Assembly: GCA_958295665.1 (NCBI GenBank)
Contig: OY282558.1
Location: forward strand, 313,134,092 to 313,198,091
From: Tipula vernalis
Taxonomy: Eukaryota > Arthropoda > Insecta > Diptera > Tipulidae
Direction of reading: 5' to 3'
DNA: 64,000 nucleotides
The notes under the pieces are model-generated. The model made no database searches. It was given only the letters and a program-made list of their open reading frames with translations, and was not told the DNA's origin. The translations under genes and the position numbers were made by a program. Below, piece after piece: positions 13,441-25,339 of this stretch. How positions within the stretch are numbered: the first letter of the stretch is position 1; the number at the start of each line of letters is the position of its first letter.

Positions 13441-13639
13441 GCGATTCCGCACTATTAGTGGTGCAAAACGCATCCGGCCGTTGAACATGAAAAATTGAAT
13501 TGAAGATAACAGTGATCAGAAAAGGAGTATTCGTCCGACCCTTTCCAGTTTAATAGTATAATCATCAAAAAAGTTTGAGACAAGTGTACCGCCGGTCTAT
13601 TTCTAGTTATAAAAGTCGGCTTATGTGAAGGTTAGTACT

Positions 13640-15000
13640 TAACATATAATCAAGGAGCCACTCATTTCATTTATCGCGGCGATATCGGCGCGGCGATTCA
13701 AATTTCCAAAAAAATAACGAACAAAAGAAACTTACAGCATGATATTAGTTTATTCAGGTCGGTTAAGTCCTTACTGTTTCGCTTAATGAAACCCAACATA
13801 ATGTTTGACTTAGATGTAATAGTGTTAACATGTCTAATAAAGGTGGTATCAGGTGAAAAAATTATGCCCAGATCGGATATTAACTCCTTTCTGCCAACAT
13901 CTTCATTATAAAAACGATATTGATGGAAAAGAGGTCAAGGATCAAAAATTCTAACGGATTGCCAGAGGTCGGAAAGGTAAGATCGCAACCATTCAATTGG
14001 GATGAACTGACAAATTAAGTTTTTGGTTTGGCGGTAAGGACTCAGTGATCGATCTTTTCAAAAGCTCTCACAAAATAAGTATTAAGAACATTCAGATGTT
14101 GTCTGGAATTTAAACTATTAAACAATTTCCCACAAAAAGAATCCAGATTACCGATACTGAACAGAAGCAATAATTAATTAAAGTATCGAAAACCAAGACC
14201 CTTCAACCACAGATTCAAAAATTTGCGAAACTGTAAGCATTTAATGATAACGTAGGGGTATAGTAGCTGCTTCGTATACTGATACCAAAAAGCTAGAAAA
14301 AAAATTGCAGATTTCCGAGGGCTGACTATCGACGAAAAACCAACCAGCTTTCTCTTACTATTCATGAAATTTCAGAACTCATTTGGACTTGATGTCAATT
14401 CCTCGTCCATTCGCATTATGTTTTCATTATATAAAAAAATAATTTTAACTTTTAAAACCTTTGAGGGCTCTGAATGGAACATATTGCGAAGATTCTTGAT
14501 ATGTACTAACTCGTTGTTGTTACATGGCTTTAGAGATTTTTTTTACCAATAGAATATGTCTTTCAATACCATTACTCAGAAGGTTTCCGCCATGTTGTAC
14601 AATGTCCCGAAAGAAGCATATTTGGCATTTCCGAAATACTCGTAGATGCTCTGGCCGCCGGTGAAATCAAAACATGATGAAATATCAGAATGGATGACGC
14701 TGATTGGTTGAGATGCTAGCAAAGTAGTATATAAAGGACAATGCCCTTTCACCAGTGGAAATTAACGCCACCCACATCTGTCCTTTCTGTGAACGACATA
14801 GACTCGTATTCTCCAGAATACATATTGATAGTAAGCCAGGCCTAGCAGATTATTACTTAAGATATCATAATCACTGTCCATAACGCATAGGCAACAAAAT
14901 TTGGGTTTATCTCGGATTCTAGAGGGGTTTTGGTAATAAATTGAGTTGAAGCTAGCACGATCGGAGCTTTCTACTCCCGACATATTTGAATTTCAGTTTC
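13640..15000 (-). pseudogene. LINE relic 2: endonuclease piece and reverse transcriptase pieces
   Basis: Minus strand 14762-14983 contains SIYYQNPSRIRDKPKF, SDYDIL and YVFW...VVHRKDR, the start of a Jockey-superfamily AP endonuclease (YYQN-RGLRTK type). About 600 bp downstream, minus strand 13930-14150 reads VRAFEKIDH followed by a shifted FHP block, as in the reverse transcriptase palm. Minus strand 13740-13920 reads DLGIIFSPDTTFIRHVNTIT and MLGFIKRNSKDL, the region after the catalytic domain. Order and strand fit one element with large internal deletions. The stretch 14160-14760 between them gave nothing recognisable. Confidence 0.65.
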
Positions 15001-15659
15001 TACGATACGAAACGTCTATATATAAATCTAGTACAGCATTTACTCCTACAGAATTACCACAAATGTTACCACAGTTGCTCAACAATAATATCTAAACTAT
15101 AAATTAGAATGTTATGTGAGACTGACAAGAAGAAACTATGCAGTATATTCTTAACATGGCGTTAAAATCAACTCGATTATTTACGTATCAACAACAAAAT
15201 TCCAACCAAAGAGCGATGATATCGCTACTAGACACATTTATGAGGTGTCAAAGGAAGAAAAGTTTAGTTAAGTTGCTAAATGTACCGGACGATTTTACGA
15301 GAAGCTTGTTGCACAATTACTAGATTTTGTTCGCGGATTTCAGATTTTCGGAGATTATAGTTTAAATCTTCCGAAATAGGATTAAGTATGAAAATTCATT
15401 ATACATGCTCTTAAAAAAATTTGTGTTGAAATTCACTATACAATTAGTGGAGATTATTTCTTGCCTTCAATAAATGTAGTAAGTTTTCATCGACGCCTGA
15501 TTATAAATAATCACAAATAAAAAAAAAAATGATTTAATTAAAATTTTAAAGTGACTAATAACACTTAAAGTGTACAGCAGCAGCTCATTTACAATAAAAT
15601 GTACAGCGCGAGGTGAAATAATATTGAAAACTAGCAATATTAACAATGATAATAAAAAT

Positions 15660-17650
15660 AAATTAAAAAACTATACGTATTGCCCACGTGTTTAACGACC
15701 TACAACAATTTTTAGCCGGAATTAGGCGGAAGTTAGAGGAATGAAACCTACTAAACATTAATTTCCTATATAGATAACAAGGCTCCTTAGCTTTGAGTAG
15801 TTTAAAAATAAAAAGACAAGCGCGAAATTCGTAAAAAATAGATAAACTACATTCTAAAACAAGGCTAGAGTAGGCAGAAATATGATCGAACTTCCTAATA
15901 CCAAAAATAAACCTAGTACAAGCATTGAAACTTCTTTGGAGAACATTTATATTTTCCTGAACAATACCGAATAAAACTATGTCACCGTAAATAAAATGAG
16001 GAAGAAGATAAGAGAAAAACCATTTTTCCTAAACTGACTGTCAGAAAATTCTCCAACGTTTATTAAAAACCAACAACAATTAGCAAACACTGCAGAAAAA
16101 TGCCAGGAAAGGACGAGTTAACCAACGGTTTTTTATAAATTATAATCGACTGAGATTTATTCGCATTTAAAACGAGCCTGTTGAGACCGACCAACTAACG
16201 ATATTACTTTAATTTTCATTTATCAGAGAAAAATTCTAACAATAGAATCCTGATCTAAACGACTATTTGTTGAATAGATGATTCTATGTCATTGACTTAG
16301 AAAATAATAGAGGACCCAGCACTGAACCAATAGGCACGCAGGAAATTACAAGAAGGAAATCAAACAAAGAATTGTCGGAAAAGAACTGTCTAAGAATGAT
16401 TATAAATATAGTTAAAACTCAATTTGGCAACAGAAAGCGAAAATCTAAACTGAGATAAGAGTTTATTAGAAAAAATTCTGTGATTAATAGAATCAAGGGC
16501 CTTAGAAAAATCTAACAAATTTAAAGAAGTTAATTCCCTATTATTCATATTACGCCTAATATCATCACATACATTTAATATCGCAGTAGAAGTGACATGA
16601 AATTTTCTAAACCCAGATTGGAAGCAACTAATTAAACTATTGCTATATTAATGCGATTGAATGTGATTTTTAACAACTATCTCGAAAGCTTTAGAGAGGG
16701 AGAACTTAAAATGCTGATTGGGCAAAAATGCGATAGCTCTAAAGGATTACTGATCTTTGGGATGGGGATTATTTTACTTAGCTTCCACTGATCTGGATAT
16801 GAAGTGGACGTAAGAATAAAATTGGATCTATGTAACAAGTATTTTGAGAGGAAAGAGAAAACTCAGACCAAAAGATTCCGATTTAACCTTCTAAATAGCA
16901 GATTGTAAATCCTCAAAAGAAATATTTGAAAACGAAAACGAATTAGAGGACGCGTTAGAGAACAAATAACAAACACCAAACTAATATACGGGTTGAAAAA
17001 TTCTTTTTGGCTAGTTGCAGAAATAAGGCAAAAAATATCCTTCCAAGGAACCGAGTTACAAACTAAGTAAAAACGGGTATTATCTATACTCGAAAAATTT
17101 CTTATGCTTAAACTATTACGTTTAGGTGATTTTTTAAATTGGGCATACGACCTATTACTAGTTTTTGATAAGTTATAGATGGTATACCGAATAAGATTTT
17201 ACGACCATTAAAGAAAACATTGACAAATAAAAACTCTAAATCCGATACTAACAATTATGAAATGGAAGAAGGTATGTTAACTAATCCAGCCTTAATGTGA
17301 TCACCTACAAACATATATAAACCACTATACGGGGAAGTACAGCTCTATCTTTCCTAAATTCATTATAACCTTTAATGGCCAAAGCTGAATTATAATTATT
17401 CGGGTTTAAAAAGGTCTTAGAGAAACAAAGAATGTCTACTGAAGCACCGTTAAAAATATGACGAATCTCGTCAATGATTTAACTTTGCACGTTCACATCT
17501 AGCTACATTTAACAATGACCGATCGACTAGTTGATAAAGTTGATAAAAGACTTTTAAAATTTATATCAAAACTCGCGACACGTCTGTCTAAGGCTACTTA
17601 TATTCACAGTCACCAATTTGTTAGGATATCGGGTATCGAATATTTAAAAA
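15660..17650 (-). pseudogene. LINE relic 3: endonuclease plus reverse transcriptase
   Basis: Minus strand about 17200-17560 reads EIRHIFNGASVDILCFSETF and LNPNNYNSALAIKGYNEFRK, an AP endonuclease. Minus strand about 16440-16620 reads QSGFRKFHVTSTAILNV and LTSLNLLDFSKALDSINHR, followed by a decayed GVPQGSVLGPLLF block (AGSSIIF). The 3' coding end, 15664-15990, is open for about 108 codons (NVLQRSFNACTRFIFGIRKF and onward) and matches the conserved C-terminal region of CR1/Jockey-type elements. Many stops elsewhere. The best-preserved LINE relic in this block. Confidence 0.75.
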
Positions 17651-17697
17651 GCAGTTCATGTTTATAGCATTTTCGTTCATCTTTCCAGTAACTTTTA

Positions 17698-18898
17698 CGA
17701 TTTTCCGGTTACCGTTTACCGGTAAAACAATTTAATTTTTAACTGTAAATTAAAATTATTCAAAATTTAGCTTAAAGCCATAATTACCATTCTAATATCT
17801 TCGGTCTTGTCTCTGCATGCTGATATACGGCATAAAAACTAAATTAATTTTTAAAATCTTAAATCATACGGAGGTTATGAAATTTTTCGATATCGAAAAA
17901 ATCCACCCTTTTTGAAGATTTTCCATGATGGAAGGGATAAAATTGTTGAATTATTAAATGTCCGTAGAAGATGTTTTACAAATTCGACGTATTTCCTCGT
18001 AATGTCGTGAAAATCCGAACTCGAAAAATCGTATAATAGGCTTGCGGAAATTTTATACAATCTATCCACTAATACCAAAGACCTCGAAAATCGCGAATAA
18101 AATGTAACAATGTGCAAACAACTGAGCGCTACGAAAATTCCTAATCTATCAAAAATCATCACAAATTTCAAAAATAATTTGAAAAGTTTCAATCATTTCA
18201 AAATAATCTCAAACAAGTCGAATTCTCAGAGATATTTAAAAGTCTTAGAAAACCAAAAACAACGAATTATCGATATGTTTGTAGAGTCAAAATATTGGTT
18301 AAAACCGAGGTGTCAAAAATGTCGAAAAATCTCTGGAAATCTTCAAAATCTATTAAATTTAAAATTCAGATTTGTGTATAAGACTGTAACTTATCGTTAA
18401 TAAAATTAAAGCCTAAAACAGTACAGCAACGAAATTCGAAAATATCGAATTACCTAGAAATTCTAGAATTAATTACAATAATCTCGATTACTCCATAAAA
18501 AATCGAATAATCACCTTAAAAACCAATAATAATGATCTCGATAATTTCAAAAATATTGAAAAATCTTGGTATTTCTGTAAGGAAAATTCTGTAAGTCGTG
18601 CAATTACCAAATTATAGTAACATTAAGCAAGTTCACGCATCATATACTTCGAATAGACTTTAAGATTCCCAAATAATCTCAGAAATCTCGAACAACTTGG
18701 TCGTTCGAGATACCCTGAACCACCTAATAAATATGTTACGCAATTCAGCACCAATTCTAAAGTTGCTTTGGGAGAGTAAAAACTTTCTAAATCTGGAGAC
18801 AAAGAAGAATCTTATCTCAAGGATCCCAAAATTGGAAGAATCCAAAGGCCGGTTTACCAGTAAATTTCGTTTTAATTTACCGTTAACCGGTAGTTAAA
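17698..18898. repeat. Unidentified unit bounded by CCGGTTA motifs
   Basis: CCGGTTACCGTTTACCGGTA starts at about 17706 and an inverted relative, ending ACCGTTAACCGGTAG, lies at about 18876-18893. Between them the DNA differs from its surroundings: words such as TCGAAAAT, AATCTCGA and ATTCTAAA recur. Two opposing frames of about 100 codons (17875-18192, 18110-18400) show no domain. It may be a non-autonomous DNA element with degenerate ends. Confidence 0.3.
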
Positions 18899-18899
18899 A

Positions 18900-20880
18900 A
18901 ACTCGATGAAATGATTTTATATGGTATCCAGAAAATATTTTAGACAAAATCTAATAGAGTAATTTATAATCTAAATGTATGGGGTTTTAATTAAGCACAA
19001 TAAATTCAGATTTAACCATTTTGATATTTTAAATCGGCGCAGTAAATCAAACGTTTACGCTAAAACACAAACGATATGGAATGCATAACTAATGAAGGCG
19101 TAAAATCTTTTTCAAAAGTAACATATGACCCTTTTCCGTATTTTACATATTTAATAATGTAATGTTCAAGCAAAGTTGAAACGTTTTCTTTTTGCTTTAA
19201 TCACACTTCATGGTTTGATAATATATCTCGCAGTGTAATTTCAAATAAGTTTTAGTGCTAAATCGTTATTTTATAGTGTTTTTTACAATTAGTTTTAGAG
19301 TGTATTATTAAGTAGTTTTAAGTTGTACAGCTAGTTGTAAGTTAGAGTTTAAGAGACTTTGGACCATCTTGGTCAAACATTAAATGTTTCTCATGTAATA
19401 AATTAATCTATTGATTCAGTTAAACCACATAAAACCTTATGGTTAATGAATAGTAAAATTGAGAAATAAGAAATATGTACAACTGTTAACTGTACAAAAC
19501 AAGAGGTACCAGAACCACTAGCCACGAACGAACTATTTTACTAGACATTAATTCAGGAAAACAATTTATCTATGGCAGGCAAAACTAATTATTTTTTTTT
19601 AATTTCAGGTTTGAAACAAAAATAAATCCAAATTTTTTAGTGAACGGTCTTCTGCCCAATATAAAAAATCCAATTTTATTTATTTATATTTCGCAGTCTA
19701 AATACGCAACGTAAGGTGCAATAATTAGTAGGTTCAAGTAATAAATGTACCTTAATTAATTTCTGTTGATGAATTAAGCGGTACGAGTTAAGCTTGCAAA
19801 AACCGACCATTTTTTTCTACTAAAATCTTGGTTTACCTATACATCATAAAACTATCTAAGTTTCAATAGAATGGGGTATCGTTATTTTATCTTAAAAAAC
19901 TGAGTTAAGATAACGTATTCGACTTTTATGAAATTAGACGAAAAAATAATACACAAATCAATCATTAATATCTTGAAAAGGGCAGGTGATCATTTCAAAT
20001 GAGAAAAACTAAGAATAAAAATTTTCGTATTCCATTCAAACCAAAAATAAAAATTAAGAATTCAAACGAGATAAATTAAGAATCATATCTTTTACACCTT
20101 ATGTCAAAAATGTTTCAATACTTCAAAAAATTAATTTTTTATTTATTTTTGTCTTAAAACATTTTGTTTGAAAAAATAATTAATTTATTTTCCTATTCCT
20201 TCTATGTATGTACAATATGTAAATACATGCGTAAGTATACAGACTTAAAATGAAAAATTATCTCAAAACATTTTCTTGTTTTATTATTAATTATGCTACC
20301 AATAAAAATGAATTTTTATGACGACGATGAAAAATTTATTGGTTTGTTGGAAAATTATTTTGATGGGATTGAAATTTAAAGCAAAAAAAAAAAAATCTTC
20401 GATGTAATATTAGATGTATTTTAATAAAAAAATATATGTTTGAACTTACAAGGTTTATTTGAATTTATTTTGCTTTACAAAATTATGACTAAAATCATAA
20501 AAAAAAGTTGGCGTTTATTACATACGTTTGCCTATATCAGGTAAGTACTCCTTGTAATATGGATAAAATCAAGCAATCATTTTGTTACTGCGAGTAAGGG
20601 TATAAAACCAGTTTTTTTCACTACACTTGTGGTACATCGAACTTCATAAAAATAGATAGATTGCACTCTAAAATGATGATTGAAAATAGAGACATATGAT
20701 CAAATTTCTTATACTAAATATAAACCTATTAAAACATCTTTATAGGATATTTTTATTTTTCTGAATCAAGTCCAACAAAGGTCAGGAAAGGTCATCCCAA
20801 GTACTAAAATTTTTGCTGGTAAACTTGCTAAATTTCTCCAGAATATTAACCTTCGTATATGTAGACTGAATTAATAAAGG
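18900..20880. other. AT-rich intergenic DNA
   Basis: No gene, RNA or repeat could be supported. Confidence 0.5.
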
Positions 20881-21165
20881 TCGTCGCTATATTCACGAGA
20901 CGTTGGCATTATAGAGAACCTGCAATAAGACTGGGTCTAGAGGTAAATCACTAATATAGAAGCTGCAATGACGTGGAAAAGAAATCGACTTTGGTTTACT
21001 TGCTTTGCTCGTGTACGGCATTAGCACGGTGAAGGCGTTAATACAAGATGGATAAGAAGCTGTTAATGGTTCCAGTAAGGCTGAGGAGGATAAATCATGT
21101 AGTATCAAAATGAACCGTTACCGGTCTAAGTGTGCCAAAGCAGCCACTCCAACCTAACCTGACTT
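20880..21165 (+). other. Less AT-rich segment ending in CCAACCTAACCT
   Basis: This stretch has clearly higher GC than its flanks and ends in CACTCCAACCTAACCT, a style of 3' end seen in several dipteran LINEs. No protein domain was recognised on either strand. A LINE 3' tail is a guess. Confidence 0.25.
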
Positions 21166-21410
21166 ACGAAATTTTTGGTGCACTAAACTTATAAGGTTGA
21201 GTGAAGTATATCTAATATCTATGACACAAGGAAATATCTCTAAAATGAAAATGACTATTTTAAAAGGGTTAAAGGAAAGTGATAAAGAACTTATTTTTGT
21301 TTAGTATTTATATTTGACTTTAGGACTATTGATTTTATTTAGGGAAATGTCGTCGGCAGAGTTTTGTACAATCGTTAAGGTGGACCGATTATTTTAACAC
21401 AAATAATGTA

Positions 21411-21520
21411 AACAAATACAAATACAAATACAAATGCCAATACAAATACAAATAAAACACAAATACAAATACAACCATAAATACAAATACAAATAAGTAC
21501 AAGTACAAGTACAAGTAAAT
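21411..21520. repeat. (ACAAAT)n hexanucleotide microsatellite
   Basis: Around a dozen units of ACAAAT with variants (GCCAAT, AACCAT), degrading to ACAAGT/AGTACA at the right. The long frame reading LYLYLYL across it on the minus strand is an artefact of the repeat. Confidence 0.9.
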
Positions 21521-21583
21521 AAAAATAATACAATACAATTTGCTAAATATCATCTGTAAGCTGATGAATTTCAATTATATTGT

Positions 21584-21700
21584 AGTGTCGAAAGGCCGAA
21601 GGTCAAAAGGCCGAATTTGTAATGGCCGAAAGGGTGAAAGGGACCAATGTCCGAAGGCCGAATGGGTCGAATGGCTCGGATGGCCGAATGTGTGAAACTA
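21584..21700. repeat. GGCCGAA minisatellite
   Basis: GGCCGAA recurs at irregular 10-20 bp spacing (AAGGCCGAAGGTC, AAAGGCCGAA, AATGGCCGAAAGG, GAAGGCCGAATGGGTCGAATGG, GGATGGCCGAA). The tract is GC-rich against an AT-rich background and lies directly after the hexamer tract. Confidence 0.85.
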
Positions 21701-21719
21701 AAATCCCGAATTTAAATTC

Positions 21720-21880
21720 AATTTTGATTCACTTAATTTATTTAAATCAATAAATCAAAGCATTCAAATATTTATACGTAACTCCTTTATTATTCTTTTC
21801 ATAGGAATTTTATATGATCTATATACCTTATCAAATTATTCAAAGCAAAGTTGTACTGCTAAACATGCTCCCGCCTTAGA
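21720..21880 (-). repeat. Probable LTR piece of the adjacent BEL/Pao relic
   Basis: This segment matches 35095-35220, sharing AACTCCTTTATT, ATGATCTATATAC and ATCAAATTA...CAAAGCAAAGTT in order. Read on the minus strand it carries AATAAAGGAGTT, a possible polyadenylation site. It lies at the downstream end of the minus-strand BEL/Pao relic, where a 3' LTR would be. LTR ends were not defined. Confidence 0.5.
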
Positions 21881-21939
21881 AAGGATGAGCTTTCACAAAA
21901 GTTTAATTCAATTAATCGGTAATTTGTACACTTTAATTA

Positions 21940-23400
21940 TGGCTCACTTCATTTTGCCTTTTTGTGTTCTGACCACGAATCCTGCCATCACGTACCTATA
22001 CTGTCTCCTCCGCTGAATCCTTCAGCCACCCCGAAGCCGACATATTGTCTTTATGGATCTAAACCTGGTCATTGACTTTTAAACCCTCTCGACCAAATTT
22101 CCATTTGGTTTTTTGTTGTAATTAGTACACATATTCGTTGGAATAATGCTACAATAATTGAGCGTTGACATCCGCTTTTAAAATGGTTCCACTAGCACTA
22201 TGTTACGTGGATCGCTAGACAGCGGTTAAAGAAGGCATGAGTAAGGAATACCCTATATTTCGATAGATAGTATCGTTAGTCGTTCCAATGTCAATACTTG
22301 AACTTCCACAACTTTCATCATGTCAGAATTAAACATGCAGTCTACTGCCTCCCAGAAGCCTCCAAAGCGGCGATCTAGGTCACGCGGCGATCCAGAATGT
22401 TATTCCTTCATGGAAATTAAATGCTTGCAACCCTATATTTGGTACACGAACTAAATTTTTCATCTCTTTGACATCGGCGTTATCACTATAAATTAGTGCA
22501 CTCCGTTCTCTTCTTGGAAAACAAATATTTCAAACATACGGTGAAACATTTGCTCGGTGCGTCCTATGCAACGAAAGCAGTAAGCCACTACGCGTTTGAG
22601 TCTTACAATTGAACTCAACTCCTCAATCTTGTAAATATCTGCTATTTTTACAGAAACAAAAGTTGACTGCTAATTTTTTAATTCAGGCAAGTCGTTAGTG
22701 TTCGAAATTTGATTAGAAATTTTGACTCATCATCTTTTAAAAACAAGGGAACTAGCATCCAAAGATGATATCAATTTCATCAGGTGCAACCCTTCTAGAC
22801 ACTAGGTCAATAGGATTTGTCTTCCCAGTGATGTGTTTGAATTTTATGTATTTACTACAATCTACAATTTCGCTCACCCTATTGGTCACATAAGTTTTTA
22901 AATTGTAGGGTGGAATATTTTACTAGGCAATTGTAAATGCAATGGTCGTTGCATCAAGGCAATTGTCGAATCAGACCATGAAATTATTTTCTCAACACGT
23001 TTTGACTGACCAACGTAAACCCTAGGTTTTAATCGTTTCAACGACATCCAATTAAATAATTTTATTAATTCATCGGGCATTAAAGCTTCTTCCAACAATG
23101 TTTGACACTCCGAATGTAAATCGTCTACTTAAAAATCTTTTTTCGTAATATTTGACGCTAATGGATACTTTTCTAATTCATCCACAGCTAACTATTGGAT
23201 AACATGAGTTGATAAATGTATATGCAGATGGCGTCCCATAAGTAATAGTTCGCATCTCCTAAATTTTTTAATCATTACTAGAATTTTGTCTCCAATAAAG
23301 TTTATGATATTTTGTATGAGAAGGCTCCAATTTAACCAGATACTATGAATCTTTTCGATATCACTTGTAAAAGAGGTGACATATGCTTTTTGAATCACAA
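21940..23400 (-). pseudogene. Old BEL/Pao pol relic
   Basis: On the minus strand the order is as in BEL/Pao pol. Reverse transcriptase is at 23080-23200 (VDELEKYPLASNITKKDF then *VDD: the Tyr of YVDD is TAA at 23129-23131). RNase H follows at 22720-22990 (WSDSTIAL; VTNRVSEIVDCSKYIKF; KTNPIDLVSRR). A decayed integrase lies at 22000-22640, with a SDN motif, a GFWEA-like WRLLGG block and a C-terminal half rich in KKPNGNLVERV-like sequence. Stops and frameshifts are frequent. Gag and protease were not found upstream. Much older than the BEL copy at 45426-51060. Confidence 0.75.
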
Positions 23401-23739
23401 TACGACCGAAAATAAGTCTTTTTAATTATGGGCCCTACCATTAACAGATCATTCACCGAATGAACGAATGATTAATTACACTGATAAAGAAAAAAATGTT
23501 CTGAACCGATGTTCGTTTTGCTCCACCGAAGAATCTGATGTACGTTTTGCTCCATCACCCACCAGTTTTCCACAAAACCCAAATTTTGGGTCAAAATTGC
23601 CCATAATAAAATACCAAGTCTATTTTTTGTACCGTTTGCTCCAGATATATCGTTTTCGGCGTATTTTTAACCGCAAAAAAGGATTCCATAGTTCAAATTT
23701 ATTTCTGACTCTTCATTATCCCCAAAAAAACACGTGGCT

Positions 23740-23975
23740 ACACCCAGGAACGTGCTGACGGTGGGCAATGTAGTTTTCCTACTATCCGGCTAAGTCCCTT
23801 GTTTACGGCTTTCATGCCGTCATGGCAACCATACATAAAAATGTTACGATGCAAAGAGGGATACCCCAGTATCGGCGGCTGGGCAGGGTGGGAAAGCGGG
23901 CCCGCTGGCGTCGTCATCCTGCCACCGTAGCCCTCAAGGGTAGGCAACTTGGCCTTTAAGAAGTATACTGCCACA
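23740..23975. other. GC-rich segment of unknown origin
   Basis: A sharply GC-rich block (AAAGCGGGCCCGCTGGCGTC and similar) with open frames on both strands. Neither the plus-strand nor the minus-strand peptide matches a family I know. It lies directly before the Cys-rich pseudogene and may be foreign to it. Confidence 0.35.
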
Positions 23976-23984
23976 AGAAGACAT

Positions 23985-25330
23985 CATAGTATAATAGGGA
24001 CCCGAATGTGCTTTGTTACATTTGTGGTAAATTAGAAATAGCTAAATGTCGGAAGACTATATCTGACTCGACTCAAAATATATACCACGAATGTTTCAAA
24101 TTATTATATGCAATGCATGTTCAACTATGCTAAAGGGGTGGAAGAATACTAAGAGTAACTCAAATTTAAAATATATACAACACCTGCAATATGGAAAAAA
24201 ACTCTATCAAAGAGAAATTTTACTTTTGTAATTCCGAAGTGAAAGGTTTTAATTTAAAGAGTAAATCAATTACTTGATCAAATATAAAGTACGCAGATGT
24301 ACCTATGTACAATGACGAAACCTGTAAAGTCCAATTACTTCAACTCAAGTTTCTCAAACAATGAAGTAATGGAAGTTTCAAAGGATAACTTAGGTGAGAG
24401 TGAGGCGTCCAGCGGAGTAGAATTTTACAGCAGTTAAAATGAAACAGAGGAGAGTGAAGAAGAGTATATTGCGTAAATTTTTTTTTAATGACCTCAATAA
24501 TTTGATTAGGAGATATGCATTACCAAAGATGTCTCTGAAGACTTAGTTAGTGAACTGAAAAGTCGAAACTTGGTGGTCCTTGGAACAAAATCTTCAATTT
24601 ATCGAGAAAGAGAAAAAGCATTTCGGAATCACCTTACAAATGATAAAAATCTTCATTGGTGTATTGCACAAATATAAAGAGGATATGGAGAGAATGGAGA
24701 GAATTATGGAGATCTAAGATATATTTTGCAAAAAATCAAGTACTCGGAGCACAGTTGGCAAGTTTGTGGGGATTTTAAAATTATAACAAAACTGCTAGAG
24801 CAGCAGCTTGGTATTGTAATGTATACCCTGGTTTTAAACGAGTCTGTCTTCATCCACTACAAGTAAAACTTGGGCTGATGAAGCAATATGTGAAGGCATT
24901 AGATAACAAATGTCAATGTTTTCAATATATAGTACAAAAATTTCCAAAACAGACAGAGGCTAAAATTAAAGAAAGTATTTCTAACCGACCTCAAATACGA
25001 AAACTATTTCAAGACAAACATTTCGTTAAAACCATGCGAAAAAAGGAGAAAGCTGCCTGGCTCAGTTTTAGAGAAGTTTGTGAAAACTTATGAACTTAAA
25101 GCTCCATTTTTTAGATTCCCATCTTGATTACTTTCCTGACAATTAAGGCGACTATAGTAAAGAGCAAGGGGAGCGCTTCCACCAGGATGTAAGGGAAATA
25201 GAAAGGAGATATCAAGGAAGGTGGGGTTTTAACGAGTTAGCGGACTATTGTTGGATGCCAAAATAAATGAAGAAACAAATCTGAGAAAAAGACGTACAAA
25301 TCTACTTCATAGGTCATTCGAGGACAAGAG
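23985..25330 (+). pseudogene. Degenerate repetitive arthropod protein, function unknown
   Basis: Plus-strand pieces in constant order: an N-terminal Cys motif CYICGKLEIAKCRK (about 24010) and ACSTMLKGWKNTKSN; FYFCNSEVKGFNLKSKS (about 24225); YSEHSWQVCGDFKI (about 24745); LHPLQVKLGLMKQYVKALD; the open part 24878-25093 with ISNRPQIRKLFQDK and EKAAWLSFREV; then, after a frame change, LHFLDSHLDYFPDN and GERFHQDVREIERRYQGRWG and LADYCW. From memory this order matches a large repetitive protein family in arthropods and cnidarians that is usually copied within transposons and has no assigned function. At least four stops or shifts; not functional here. Confidence 0.6.
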
Positions 25331-25339
25331 AGTACGTTG

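Noticed and set aside
21389..21574. Minus-strand frame rich in LYLYLYL
   Set aside because: Product of the ACAAAT microsatellite.
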